This document shows, one piece after another, positions 44,721-53,930 of a DNA stretch of 64,000 bases. How positions within the stretch are numbered: position 1 is the stretch's first letter; the number at the start of each line of letters is the position of its first letter. Position numbers and translations under genes: made by a program. Source of the DNA: Frondihabitans sp. 762G35 (lineage in GTDB: Bacteria > Actinomycetota > Actinomycetes > Actinomycetales > Microbacteriaceae); NCBI RefSeq assembly GCF_002074055.1, contig NZ_CP014619.1:2513002-2577001 (forward strand), given 5' to 3'. The notes beneath the pieces were generated by a model. That model worked only from the letters and a program-made list of their open reading frames with translations, made no database searches and was not told the DNA's origin.

Positions 44721-45677
44721 TCAGCCCTCGGGCCCCGCGAACACCCCGGTGGTGAGCTTGCGACCCTGGGAGCCCTGGAGCCCGACGCTGTCGGGCACTC
44801 CATCCGCCACCAGCGCCGCGAACATGTCCTGGACGCCCACCGCCGCGGCGGCCGAGTCCTCCTGCGGGTTCTCGTCGACCGCGCAGCTCGTGGCGAGTCC
44901 GCCGTCATTCGCGACCACGAGGCACGCGTGCCCCCTCGTGTCCACGCCGACCCAGATCTTCGCCGCGCGGTAGGCACCGGCGTAGCGCACGGTCGAGGTG
45001 ACGATCTGCGTGCCGGTGGATGCGTCCTCATCGAGTGACTTCGGCGGCGCATCCTGCGCAGTGCGGTCGCGCCGGAGGATCGCGAAGTCGGAGTACGGTT
45101 TCGCCCTGGGGAAGGCGGCCGGGTCGGAGAACGTGCTGCGCGCTACCGGCGCGGCTTTCGCCGACGTGTGCGGCTGGAGCCAGACGTTGGGGGCGATCTG
45201 CCGGTAGCCGGCCGGCACCGCACCGACTGCGGGGGTACCATCGGCCACGATCGCGAATCCGGCCTCGCCGAGCGCACCGTCGCCGATCGCGCTCCCGGGG
45301 GCCGCGCTCGTGACGCCGGAGCACAGCGATGCCGAACCTGTCTTGCCGGGCCCGATGGAGAGGATGCAGACCTCGTTCGTCGCGTCGACGGCGATCCAGA
45401 GGCCGTCCCCGCCGATCGTGCCCAGGCGGCGGGCCGACTCGGGCACGAGGCGCGTGTCGACCGAGAGGAACCCGGCGGGCAGCACGTCGTCCGACATCCG
45501 CTGCTGCCGCAGGACCGCCAGCTGCGAGTAGGGGAACCCCGACGGCGTGATGGGCTCGAGGACCGGCACCGGATGCGCCGCCTCCACCTCCGCCTGCCTC
45601 GGCCCGAAGAGCAGGATGCCCGTCACCGCGAGCACCCCGACGGCGATCGCCGCCCCCGCCACACGTTCGATCCTCAC
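44721..45677 (-). CDS. Unknown anchored or exported protein with an internal duplication
   Basis: A 318-residue protein with one N-terminal hydrophobic segment ([20 protein letters not shown]), either a signal peptide or an anchor. The exported part has two related halves. [21 protein letters not shown] (about 50-70) matches [21 protein letters not shown] (about 195-215), and [18 protein letters not shown] matches [19 protein letters not shown], each followed by a short loop with a further cysteine ([15 protein letters not shown]). The paired cysteines could form disulfides. I do not recognise the family. Confidence 0.65.
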   Translation of the reverse strand: MRIERVAGAAIAVGVLAVTGILLFGPRQAEVEAAHPVPVLEPITPSGFPYSQLAVLRQQRMSDDVLPAGFLSVDTRLVPESARRLGTIGGDGLWIAVDATNEVCILSIGPGKTGSASLCSGVTSAAPGSAIGDGALGEAGFAIVADGTPAVGAVPAGYRQIAPNVWLQPHTSAKAAPVARSTFSDPAAFPRAKPYSDFAILRRDRTAQDAPPKSLDEDASTGTQIVTSTVRYAGAYRAAKIWVGVDTRGHACLVVANDGGLATSCAVDENPQEDSAAAAVGVQDMFAALVADGVPDSVGLQGSQGRKLTTGVFAGPEG

Positions 45678-45794
45678 GGCTCCCCCTTCGTCGTCGAGCC
45701 GATCCTAGGGGCTCCGGCGCAACCGGCGCTCGCCCCCTCTCGGGTGACCGTCGGGTCGCGGCGCCGCGCGTCGACCCGGCAGAAAGTCTCTCGA

Positions 45795-45827
45795 ATTGTC
45801 GGACAATCTGCTAGATTGCCGGTCAAT
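45795..45827. promoter_or_regulatory. Twin GntR operators over the lldR start
   Basis: ATTGTC-G-GACAAT (45795-45807) is a perfect palindrome, and ATTG-CCGGT-CAAT (45815-45827) repeats its outer bases 20 nt further on. The second covers the ATG. The 20-nt spacing, about two helical turns, would put two dimers on one face of the DNA. Autorepression is expected. Confidence 0.65.
45812..45817 (+). promoter_or_regulatory. Candidate -10 box for a leaderless lldR-lldD transcript
   Basis: TAGATT eight bases before the ATG, between the two operator palindromes. Confidence 0.45.
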
Positions 45828-46533
45828 GTCACTTCCTCTCGCGACCAGCAGCGGTGCCGAGATCTCGCGCGCCCCCGCCGAGGTCGCCCAGGTGCTGCGC
45901 GCCGACGTCGTGTCGGTCCGCATCGGCCCGGGCGAGGCCGTCACCGAGGCCGCCGTGGCGAGCCGCTTCGGGGTGTCGCGCTCGACCGCGCGGCTCGCCA
46001 TCGACCAGCTCGTCGGGGCGGGGCTCCTGCGGCGCGAAGCGAACCGCGGTGCGCGGGTGCCGATCCTGAGCCGCGCCGACATCGTCGACCTCTACGACAA
46101 TCGCGCCCTCGTCGAGGCCGCCGCCCTCCGGGCGCTGGCCGAGCGGGGCTCCGTCCCGCCCGACGCGGTGCGTCACAACCGCTCTCTCGCCACCGCGCCC
46201 GACTCCGCACCCTTCGCCGCCGACGACATCGCCTTCCACCGCGCCCTCGTCGCCAGCCAGTCGAGCCCGCGCCTGACGCGGATGCACGAGAGCCTCCTCG
46301 GCGAGATCGAGCTGTGCATCGGTCAGGTCGACGCGAACGCCCTCTGGCGCCCCGCCGACATCGCCCGGCAGCACGCCCATGTGCTCGACGCCGTCGTCGC
46401 CGCCGACGCCGACCTCGCCGCGCGCCTCGTCCGCGAGCACATCGTCACCTCGCGCGACCGGCTCCTCGAGCACGTCGACGCGGCCCGCCCCACGACTTCC
46501 ACCCCCCGACCCCACCAGGAGACACAGCGATGA
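45826..46533 (+). CDS. lldR: GntR/FadR-family regulator of lactate use
   Basis: A 235-residue GntR regulator with an N-terminal winged helix ([36 protein letters not shown]) and an FCD effector domain ([55 protein letters not shown]) with the metal-binding histidines expected. It is coupled to lldD by an ATGA overlap, so it most likely senses L-lactate and represses its own operon. The ATG lies inside an operator and has no ribosome site; TAGATT lies eight bases upstream, so it looks leaderless. Confidence 0.83.
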   Translation: MSLPLATSSGAEISRAPAEVAQVLRADVVSVRIGPGEAVTEAAVASRFGVSRSTARLAIDQLVGAGLLRREANRGARVPILSRADIVDLYDNRALVEAAALRALAERGSVPPDAVRHNRSLATAPDSAPFAADDIAFHRALVASQSSPRLTRMHESLLGEIELCIGQVDANALWRPADIARQHAHVLDAVVAADADLAARLVREHIVTSRDRLLEHVDAARPTTSTPRPHQETQR

Positions 46534-47774
46534 CGCAGCGTCAGTTCCCCAAGCCGGCCGAGCTCCTCGAGTACATGCAGTTCAAGAAGCCGCAGCTCGA
46601 CGGAAAGAAGCGGCGTCTCGACGCGGCGCTCACGATCGACGACCTCCGTTCGATCGCGAAGCGACGCACCCCGAAGGCCGCCTTCGACTACACCGACGGC
46701 TCGGCCGAGGGCGAGATCTCGATCACGAGGGCCCGCCAGGCCTTCCAGGACGTCGAGTTCCACCCGCAGGTGCTCCGCGACGTGGCGAACGTCGACACGA
46801 CCGCGACCGTGTTCGGCGGCACGTCGGCGCTGCCGTTCGGCATCGCCCCGACGGGCTTCACTCGCCTGATGCAGACCGAGGGCGAGATCGCGGGGGCAGG
46901 AGCCGCCCGCGCGGCCGGCATCCCCTTCTCGCTCTCCACCCTCGGCACGACCTCCATCGAGGACGTCGCCCGGGCCAACTCCGGCGGCCGCAACTGGTTC
47001 CAGCTCTACGTCATGCGCGACCGCGAGGTCTCCTACGGCCTCGTGGAGCGGGCTGCTAAGGCCGGCTTCGACACGCTCCTCTTCACGGTCGACACCCCCG
47101 TGGCCGGAGCCCGGCTCCGCGACAAGCGCAACGGGTTCTCGATCCCGCCGCAGCTCACTCCGGGCACCGTGCTCAACGCGATCCCGCGACCGTGGTGGTG
47201 GATCGACTTCCTCACGACGCCCAAGCTCGAGTTCGCCTCGCTGGCCTCGACCGGCGGGACGGTGGGCGACCTCCTCGACTCGGCCATGGACCCGACCATC
47301 AGCTTCGACGACCTGCGGGTGATCCGCGACATGTGGCCGGGCAAGCTCGTCATCAAGGGCGTGCAGAACGTCGACGACGCCCGGAAGTTCGCCGACTTCG
47401 GGGTCGACGGCATCGTCCTGTCCAACCACGGCGGCCGCCAGCTCGACCGCGCGCCCATCCCGTTCCACCTGCTGCCGGAGGTCGTGCGCGAGGTCGGCTC
47501 CGACCTCGACGTCGTCGTCGACACGGGCATCATGAACGGCGCCGACATCGTCGCGTCGATCGCGCTCGGCGCGAGCTTCACCCTGGTCGGGCGCGCGTAC
47601 CTCTACGGCCTCATGGCCGGCGGACGCGAGGGGGTCGACCGGATGATCGCGATCCTCTCCGACCAGATCGTCCGCACGATGAAGCTGCTCGGGGCGCACT
47701 CCCTCGAGGAGCTGACGCCCGCGCACGTGACGCAGCTCGAGCGCATGGCGCCGCGCGCTCGCTCGCGCAGCTAG
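46530..47774 (+). CDS. lldD: FMN-dependent L-lactate dehydrogenase
   Basis: A 414-residue alpha-hydroxy-acid oxidising flavoprotein. It oxidises L-lactate to pyruvate, most likely passing electrons to the quinone pool. Markers are [56 protein letters not shown], the FMN lysine in [14 protein letters not shown] and the catalytic histidine in [19 protein letters not shown] lies nine bases before the ATG, which overlaps the lldR stop. The stop shares CTAG with the convergent rhaB stop. The neighbouring rhamnose pathway should produce its substrate. Confidence 0.92.
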   Translation: MTQRQFPKPAELLEYMQFKKPQLDGKKRRLDAALTIDDLRSIAKRRTPKAAFDYTDGSAEGEISITRARQAFQDVEFHPQVLRDVANVDTTATVFGGTSALPFGIAPTGFTRLMQTEGEIAGAGAARAAGIPFSLSTLGTTSIEDVARANSGGRNWFQLYVMRDREVSYGLVERAAKAGFDTLLFTVDTPVAGARLRDKRNGFSIPPQLTPGTVLNAIPRPWWWIDFLTTPKLEFASLASTGGTVGDLLDSAMDPTISFDDLRVIRDMWPGKLVIKGVQNVDDARKFADFGVDGIVLSNHGGRQLDRAPIPFHLLPEVVREVGSDLDVVVDTGIMNGADIVASIALGASFTLVGRAYLYGLMAGGREGVDRMIAILSDQIVRTMKLLGAHSLEELTPAHVTQLERMAPRARSRS

Positions 47775-49255
47775 CGCCGGGCGGGCGTCGCCCGCGGCTC
47801 GTACACGACGGGCGGGTGAGCCGCCCGGACGAGCGCGCGGAGCGACTCCAGGCTCCCCCGCACGAGGCCGGCGGCCCGCGCCTGCACGAGCACGTTCCCG
47901 ATGGCCGTCGCCTCGACGGGGCCGGCGAGGACCGTGCGGCCGGAGCGGTCGGCCGTGAGGCGGCAGAGCAGCTCGTTGAGCGAGCCGCCGCCGACGACGT
48001 GGACCGTCGTGATCCGCCGTCCCGACAGCCGCTCGGCGGTGTCGAGCGTCGAGGCGTACGCGGCGGCCAGCGACTCCAGGATGCTGCGCACGACCTCGGC
48101 GCGCGTCTCGGGGGGCCGGACCGAGTGCTCGACGCACCACTCCCGGATCCTGCCGGGGATGTCGCCCGGGGGCGTGAACCGGTCGTCGGCCGCGTCGAAG
48201 ACCGCCACGGGCCCGGCGACCTCGGCGGCGGCGGCCAGGAGCGAGGCGAGGTCGCTGCTGCGCGCGGAGTCGTTCGTCGCGGCGTCGTCCCAGAAGCGCA
48301 TCGACTCGCTCAGGAGCCACAGCCCGGAGATGTTCTTGAGGAACCGCACGCGCCCGTCGACCCCGCCCTCGTTGGTGAAGTTCGCCGCCCGGGCGTCCTC
48401 CGTCACGATCGGGGCGTCGAGTTCGACGCCGACCAGCGACCAGGTGCCGCTCGAGATGTAAGCGGAGCCCTCGTCGACCAGCGGGACGCCGACGACCGCC
48501 GAGGCCGTGTCGTGCGACCCGACGGTCGTGACGGGGACGGCCCGGGCGACGCCGATCCTGCGTCCGAGCTCCGGCAGGAGTCCGCCGATCGTCGTCCCGG
48601 GGTCGACGAGCGGCGCGAAGAGGCTCGTGGGCAGGCCGAGTCGCTCGAACAGCACCGGGTCCCAGTCCCGCGTTACGGCCGACAGCAGCCCCGTGGTCGA
48701 GGCGTTCGTGCGCTCGGTCGCGTCGACGCCGGTCAGCCAGCGGCCGAGGAGATCCGGCACGAGGAGGGCGCGGTCGGCCAGCCCGAGGGTGCCCGCCTCC
48801 CGGTCGGCGACGAGCTGGAAGAGCGTGTTGAACGGCAGGTGCGCGAGCCCCGTCCGGCGGTACGCTTCCTTCGCCGACAGCGACTCCTGCGCGGCCCGCA
48901 CGCCGAGGGCCGTCCGCTCGTCGCGGTAGTGGTACGGCATCCCGACGAGCCGCCCCGACCGCAGGAGCCCGTAGTCCACCGCCCACGAGTCGATCCCGAT
49001 CGAGGCGAGCGCAGGAGCCGCCCGCACGGCCTCGCCGAGCCCGTCGCCGATCGCGGTCCACAGCCCGAGGAGGTCCCAGTGCAGCCCGAGGCGCCCGTCC
49101 TCCTCCGGCACCGCCACCGGGCGGTTCGGGAACCGGGCCACGTGCTGCAGCCGGAGCTCGTCCCGGCCGACGTGCCCGACGACGACCCGGCCGCTCGTGG
49201 CTCCGAGGTCGACGGCCGCGACGGATCCCGACGACCCGGGAGAGCGCGCGGTCAC
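47771..49255 (-). CDS. rhaB: Rhamnulokinase
   Basis: A 494-residue FGGY-family sugar kinase, phosphorylating L-rhamnulose at C1 with ATP. The N-terminal phosphate loop is [17 protein letters not shown], followed by [19 protein letters not shown] and [10 protein letters not shown], typical of RhaB. The second domain has [25 protein letters not shown] and the adenosine motif [22 protein letters not shown] at 49255 overlaps the stop of the upstream gene (GTGA). It is the last gene of the rha operon. Confidence 0.92.
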   Translation of the reverse strand: MTARSPGSSGSVAAVDLGATSGRVVVGHVGRDELRLQHVARFPNRPVAVPEEDGRLGLHWDLLGLWTAIGDGLGEAVRAAPALASIGIDSWAVDYGLLRSGRLVGMPYHYRDERTALGVRAAQESLSAKEAYRRTGLAHLPFNTLFQLVADREAGTLGLADRALLVPDLLGRWLTGVDATERTNASTTGLLSAVTRDWDPVLFERLGLPTSLFAPLVDPGTTIGGLLPELGRRIGVARAVPVTTVGSHDTASAVVGVPLVDEGSAYISSGTWSLVGVELDAPIVTEDARAANFTNEGGVDGRVRFLKNISGLWLLSESMRFWDDAATNDSARSSDLASLLAAAAEVAGPVAVFDAADDRFTPPGDIPGRIREWCVEHSVRPPETRAEVVRSILESLAAAYASTLDTAERLSGRRITTVHVVGGGSLNELLCRLTADRSGRTVLAGPVEATAIGNVLVQARAAGLVRGSLESLRALVRAAHPPVVYEPRATPARR

Positions 49256-51300
49256 CGCAGGAAGGCCGCTGCGACCCCCGCGTCGACCGGGATGTGGAGC
49301 CCGGTCGTGTGCGACAGGTCGCCGGCGGTGAGGACGAAGACGGCGTTGGCGACGTTCTCGGGCAGCACCTCGCGCTTCAGCAGCGTGCGCTGCGCGTAGT
49401 AGGCGCCGAGCTCCTCCTCCGGCACCCCGTAGACGGCCGCGCGCTTGGCGCCCCAGCCGCCGGCGAAGATGCCGGAGCCGCGGACGACGCCGTCGGGGTT
49501 GATCCCGTTGACGCGCACGCCGTACTCCCCGAGCTCGGCCGCGAGCAGCCGCACCTGGTGCGCCTGGTCGGCCTTCGTCGCCGAGTAGGCGATGTTGTTG
49601 GGCCCGGCGAACACCGAGTTCTTCGACGAGATGTAGACGATGTCGCCGCCGAGGTCCTGATCGATGAGGACGCGCGCGGCGGCGCGGCTCACGAGGAACG
49701 ACCCCTTCGCCATCACGTCGTGCTGGAGGTCCCAGTCGGCGACCGTCGTCTCGAGGAGCGACTTCGACAGGCTCAGCCCGGCGTTGTTGACGACGAGGTC
49801 GAGGCCGCCGAAGGCGAGGAGGGCCTCCTGGATCGCCGCGGCGATGTCGTCCTCGCTCGTCACGTTCGCTCTCACGCCGATCGCGACGTCCGAGGAGCCG
49901 AGCTCCGCAGCGGCGGCCCGCGCCTTCTCGAGGTCGAGGTCGGCGATGACGACGCAGGCGCCCTCCGCCGCGAGCCGGGTCGCGATGGCCTTGCCGATGC
50001 CCGAGGCGGCGCCCGTGACGAGGGCGATGCGCGTGGCGAGCGGCTTCGGCGCAGGACGCCGGGCGAGCTTCGCCTCCTCCAGAGCCCAGTACTCGATGCG
50101 GAACTTCTCGCTCTCGTCGATCGGTGCGTACGAGGAGATCGCCTCCGCACCGCGCATGACGTTGATGGCGTTGAGGTAGAACTCCCCCGCCACGCGCGCG
50201 GTCTGCTTGTCCGCCCCGTAGGAGAACATCCCCACGCCCGGGACGAGCACGATCGCGGGGTCGCCGCCGCGGATCGCGGGCGACTCGGGCGTCGCGTGCC
50301 GGTCGTAGTAGGCCTGGTAGTCGGCGCGGTACTCGCCGTGGAGCTCCCGGAGCCGAGCGATCGACTCCTCGACGGTGGCCGTCGGCGGCAGGTCGAGCAG
50401 GAGCGGCTTCACCTTCGTCCGCAGGAAGTGGTCGGGGCAGCTCGTCCCCAGGGCCGCGAGACGCGGGTGCTCGGCGCTCGACAGGAACTCGAGGACCTCG
50501 GGGGCGTCGGAGAAGTGCCCGACCTGAGCCCTGTCCGTGGAGACGAGGCCGCGCATCGCGGGGGCGAGGGCCGCCGCCCGCTCGCGCCGTGACTCCTGCG
50601 GGAGCGCGGCGAAGCCGTCGAGGGCCGGGCCGAACGGCTCCGGTCGACCGTGCTTCTCGATGTAGGCGGCGGCCGCGGCGATGATGGAGAGGGAGTTGGC
50701 CTCCGCCTCGTCGGAGGTGTCGCCCCAGGCGGTGATGCCGTGCCCGCCGAGGATCGTCCCGATCGCCTGCGGGTTCGCGGCCCGGATCGCGGCGATGTCC
50801 TCGCCGAGCTGCCAGCCGGGGCGCCGCCACGGCACCCAGACGACGCGGTCGCCGAAGATCGTCGACGTCAGCGCCTCCCCGTCGGCGCTCGTCGCGAGGG
50901 CGATGCCGGAGTCGGGGTGCAGGTGGTCGACGTGGCGCGCGTCGACGAGGCCGTGCATGGCCGTGTCGATCGACGGGGCCGCGCCTCCGGCGCCGTGGAG
51001 GACGTAGTCGAAAGCCGCGACCATCTCGTCCTCGCGCTCGACGCCGGGGTAGACGTCGCGGAGCGCGCGGAGGCGGTCGAGCCGCAGGACGGCCAGCCCC
51101 TTCTCGGTCAGCGTGCCGAGGTCGCCGCCGGAGCCCTTGACCCAGAGCAGCTCGACCTCCTCGCCGGTCACCGGGTCGATCCCCGGGCCCTTGGCGGACG
51201 TGTTGCCGCCGGCGTAGTTCGTGGTGCGCGGATCCGCGCCGAGGCGATTGGAGCGGGCGATCAGGTCGGCGCTGGCGGTGGTCGTGGTGGTGTCCGTCAT
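49252..51300 (-). CDS. rhaEW: Fused rhamnulose-1-phosphate aldolase / lactaldehyde dehydrogenase
   Basis: A 682-residue two-domain enzyme. The N-terminal part (about 1-420) is a class II aldolase with TTNYAGGNTSAKG and the metal histidines in VDHLHPDSGIALA and ILGGHGITAWG. The C-terminal part (about 425-682) is a short-chain dehydrogenase with VTGAASGIGKAIATRLA, VVNNAG and the catalytic YSATK. Such fusions split rhamnulose 1-phosphate into dihydroxyacetone phosphate and L-lactaldehyde, and oxidise the latter to L-lactate. It lies three bases after rhaI and overlaps rhaB by four, so all three are one operon. Confidence 0.92.
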   Translation of the reverse strand: MTDTTTTTASADLIARSNRLGADPRTTNYAGGNTSAKGPGIDPVTGEEVELLWVKGSGGDLGTLTEKGLAVLRLDRLRALRDVYPGVEREDEMVAAFDYVLHGAGGAAPSIDTAMHGLVDARHVDHLHPDSGIALATSADGEALTSTIFGDRVVWVPWRRPGWQLGEDIAAIRAANPQAIGTILGGHGITAWGDTSDEAEANSLSIIAAAAAYIEKHGRPEPFGPALDGFAALPQESRRERAAALAPAMRGLVSTDRAQVGHFSDAPEVLEFLSSAEHPRLAALGTSCPDHFLRTKVKPLLLDLPPTATVEESIARLRELHGEYRADYQAYYDRHATPESPAIRGGDPAIVLVPGVGMFSYGADKQTARVAGEFYLNAINVMRGAEAISSYAPIDESEKFRIEYWALEEAKLARRPAPKPLATRIALVTGAASGIGKAIATRLAAEGACVVIADLDLEKARAAAAELGSSDVAIGVRANVTSEDDIAAAIQEALLAFGGLDLVVNNAGLSLSKSLLETTVADWDLQHDVMAKGSFLVSRAAARVLIDQDLGGDIVYISSKNSVFAGPNNIAYSATKADQAHQVRLLAAELGEYGVRVNGINPDGVVRGSGIFAGGWGAKRAAVYGVPEEELGAYYAQRTLLKREVLPENVANAVFVLTAGDLSHTTGLHIPVDAGVAAAFLR

Positions 51301-51303
51301 CGC

Positions 51304-52470
51304 TCAGGCGCTCCAGCTCAGCTGCTTGCCACCGACGCGCTCCTCGGCCAGCTTCCGCTGGTGGCCCGAGGCGAGATAGGCGGCCATGGGGTCCGCGGGG
51401 AGGCCGCGGGCGGCACGCCACTCCGCGAGCGCCGGCCGGACGTCGGTGTAGAAGGCGTCCATCAGGATGCCGTTGGCGCCGAGGACGTCGTGCTGCTCCT
51501 GCGCGGCCGTCAGCGCGACCCGGTCGACGAGGAGCGCGCGGGCCGTCATCTCCTGCACGTTGAGGACCGAGCGGATCTGACCGGGGATCTTGTCCTCGAC
51601 GTTGTGGCACTGGTCGAGCATGAAGGCGACCGGCGAGTCGGGATCGAGGCCGCCGCCGTTGACGACCTCGAACAGGATGCGGAAGAGCTGGAACGGGTCC
51701 GCCGCCCCCACGATGAGGTCGTCGTCGGCGTAGAAGCGCGAGTTGAAGTCGAACGAGCCGAGTTTGCCGAGGCGCAGGAGCTGCATGACGATGAACTCGA
51801 TGTTGGTGCCCGGAGCGTGGTGACCGGTGTCGAGGCAGGTGTACGCCTTGGGGCCGAGGGCCGAGACCTGGGCAAAGCTCGTCCCCCAGTCGGGGACGTC
51901 GGTGTGATAGAACGCCGGCTCGAAGAACTTGTACTCGAGAACGAGTCGCTGGTCGTCGCCGAGGCGGTCGTAGATCGCGGCGAGGGACTCCGCGAGGTGG
52001 TCCTGCCTCGAGCGGAGCGAATCCTGCCCCGGGTAGTTCGAGCCGTCGGCCAGCCAGATCTTGAGGTCGCGGGAGCCCGTGGCGTCCATGACGTCGATGC
52101 AGCGGAAGTGGTGGTCGATCGCCTCCTGCCGGACGCTCCGGTCGGAATGCGCCAGGCTGCCGAACTTGTACCGGTCGTCCTGGAAGGTGTTGCTGTTGAT
52201 CGTCCCGAGGCTGACGCCGAGGCCCTCCGCGTGGGAGCGGAGCTCCGAGAAGTCGTCGACCAGGTCCCACGGGATGTGGAGCGCGACCGACGGCGCGAGC
52301 CCGGTGTAGTCGTTCACGGTGGCGGCGTCGGCGATCTTCTCCTCCGCGGTGCGGGGCGTGCCCGCCGTGCCGAAGACCTTGAAGCGGGTCCCGGAGTTGC
52401 CGAAGGCCCAGCTGGGCAGCTCGATGGCCTGTCGCTCCAGCACGGGGGCGATGTCGGCGAAGGTGGTCAT
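51304..52470 (-). CDS. rhaI: L-rhamnose isomerase (RhaI type)
   Basis: A 388-residue TIM-barrel isomerase of the RhaI family found in actinobacteria and Pseudomonas, converting L-rhamnose to L-rhamnulose. Metal-binding and substrate residues are visible in LKIWLADGSNYPGQDSLRSR, LVLEYKFFEPAFYHTDVPDW, CLDTGHHAPGTNIEFIVMQL and FDFNSRFYADDDLIVGAADP. The ATG follows AGGAG. It is the first gene of the rha operon, with a LacI-type operator and a divergent LacI regulator upstream. No rhamnose transporter or mutarotase lies in the window. Confidence 0.94.
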   Translation of the reverse strand: MTTFADIAPVLERQAIELPSWAFGNSGTRFKVFGTAGTPRTAEEKIADAATVNDYTGLAPSVALHIPWDLVDDFSELRSHAEGLGVSLGTINSNTFQDDRYKFGSLAHSDRSVRQEAIDHHFRCIDVMDATGSRDLKIWLADGSNYPGQDSLRSRQDHLAESLAAIYDRLGDDQRLVLEYKFFEPAFYHTDVPDWGTSFAQVSALGPKAYTCLDTGHHAPGTNIEFIVMQLLRLGKLGSFDFNSRFYADDDLIVGAADPFQLFRILFEVVNGGGLDPDSPVAFMLDQCHNVEDKIPGQIRSVLNVQEMTARALLVDRVALTAAQEQHDVLGANGILMDAFYTDVRPALAEWRAARGLPADPMAAYLASGHQRKLAEERVGGKQLSWSA

Positions 52471-52557
52471 GCCTGGTTCTCCTCACAACTCTGTGATCGG
52501 CTCGTGTGTCGGTCGTCGTGGAACTGTTCCGTGAGCGGTGCTGATGAACAGCGCGCG

Positions 52558-52569
52558 TGAATCGTTTCA
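52558..52569. promoter_or_regulatory. LacI-type operator of the rhamnose operon
   Basis: TGAATCGTTTCA, a 12-nt near-palindrome with central CG; ten of twelve positions pair. It lies about 90 nt before rhaI and 130 nt before the divergent lacI-like gene. Confidence 0.55.
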
Positions 52570-52698
52570 ATGCGACGTGAGATCACAGTAGGGGCTGCGG
52601 GCGGGGCGCGCAAGCGACCCCGGCGCCGTCGGCGACTCTGGCATGATCGGCGTGGGTGGTCCGGGTCGGACGACCCGTGCCCCGGAGAGGAGCCGGCC

Positions 52699-53721
52699 GT
52701 GTCCACCATCAGCGTGCGCGACGTGGCGGCCCTCGCGGGCGTCTCGGTCGGGACCGTCTCCAACGTCCTCAACCGCCCCGACAAGGTGTCCGAGGGTACG
52801 GTCCGTCGCGTGCAGGACGCCATCGACTCGCTCGGCTTCATCCGCAACGACGCCGCGCGCCAGCTCCGTGCCGGCCGGAGCCACAGCTTCGGCCTCATCG
52901 TCCTCGACGCCGGCAACCCGTTCTTCTCCGATCTGGCGCGCGGCGCCGAGGATCGCGCCGCCGAGGAGGGCCTGAGCGTCCTCCTCGGGAACAGCGGCGA
53001 CGACCTCGACCGCGAGGCCGCCTACATCGACCTGTTCGAGCAGCAGCGCGTCAGCGGCGTCCTCCTCTCCCCGATCGGCGACCGGGTCGGCCGACTGGAG
53101 CGGCTCCGCAGCCGCGGGATCGCGGCCGTCCTCGTCGACCGCGCCGTCGACGGGTCGGCGTTCTCGTCCGTGTCGGTCGACGACGTCGCGGGCGGCCGGA
53201 TCGCCGCGACGCACCTCCTCGACATCGGCCGCCGCCGGCTGGCCTTCGTCGGCGGCCCGAGCACGACCGCCCAGGTCGCCGACCGGCTCGACGGCGCGCA
53301 GGATGCGGTGGGCCGCGTGACCGGGGCGACCCTCGAGATCCTGCCCACCGCCGCCCTCACCGTGCTCGAGGGCCGAAGCGCCGGAGAGGCGATCGCGGCC
53401 CGCCCCCGGTCCGACCGGCCCGACGCGATCTTCTGCGCCAACGACCTCGTGGCGGTGGGCGTGCTGCAGGGCCTCGGGATCCTCGGCGGCGTCGAGGTGC
53501 CGGGCGAGATCGCCCTGATCGGCTACGACGACATCGCCTTCGCGCAGGCGACGGTCGTGCCGCTGTCGTCGGTGCGGCAGCCGGCCGAGCTGATCGGTCG
53601 GACGGGGCTGGAGCTCCTGCTGGCCGAATCGGTCGAGGGGTGGGCGGGCGAGCCGCAGCGGGTGGTGTACCAGCCGGAGCTGGTCGTGCGGGGGTCGACC
53701 GTGTCCGACGCCGGGCGCTGA
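52699..53721 (+). CDS. LacI-family regulator of rhamnose genes
   Basis: A 340-residue LacI/GalR regulator. The helix-turn-helix and hinge are clear (SVRDVAALAGVSVGTVSNVL, VQDAIDSLGFIRNDAARQLR), followed by the effector domain (FGLIVLDAGNPFFSDLARGA, VSGVLLSPIG, DAIFCANDLVAVGVLQ, IALIGYDDIAFAQATVVPLS). Close family members next to rhaI repress rhamnose use until rhamnose or rhamnulose binds. GTG at 52699 follows GGAGAGGAG. A LacI-like operator lies in the shared upstream region. Confidence 0.9.
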   Translation: MSTISVRDVAALAGVSVGTVSNVLNRPDKVSEGTVRRVQDAIDSLGFIRNDAARQLRAGRSHSFGLIVLDAGNPFFSDLARGAEDRAAEEGLSVLLGNSGDDLDREAAYIDLFEQQRVSGVLLSPIGDRVGRLERLRSRGIAAVLVDRAVDGSAFSSVSVDDVAGGRIAATHLLDIGRRRLAFVGGPSTTAQVADRLDGAQDAVGRVTGATLEILPTAALTVLEGRSAGEAIAARPRSDRPDAIFCANDLVAVGVLQGLGILGGVEVPGEIALIGYDDIAFAQATVVPLSSVRQPAELIGRTGLELLLAESVEGWAGEPQRVVYQPELVVRGSTVSDAGR

Positions 53722-53760
53722 CGCCCGTCGGGGGCTGTCCGCGGCCGCACGCGGCAGCCC

Positions 53761-53816
53761 GAGACTCCACGTTCGGCCACGTTTCCCGAAAGTGAGTGGC
53801 GTGTCGTGGAGTCTCG
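53761..53816. repeat. 56-bp palindromic repeat C, copy 1
   Basis: Outer arms GAGACTCCACG and its complement near CGTGGAGTCTC pair, with a second inner pairing GCCAC and GTGGC around TTTCCCGAAAG. It lies between two convergent genes. Copy 2 follows after 26 nt. Confidence 0.85.
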
Positions 53817-53842
53817 CCCGGGCGTGGCGCAACAGCGCCCGC

Positions 53843-53898
53843 GAGACTCCACGATTGGCCACGTTTCCCGAAAGTGAGTGGCGTGTTGTGGAGTCTCG
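53843..53898. repeat. 56-bp palindromic repeat C, copy 2
   Basis: Identical to copy 1 at 53 of 56 positions, in the same orientation. Two of the three changes lie between the outer and inner arms, and the third leaves the outer arm pairing almost intact. Confidence 0.85.
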
Positions 53899-53930
53899 CG
53901 GGGCGAGAGGCCGGGCCGGGCCGGGCCGGG

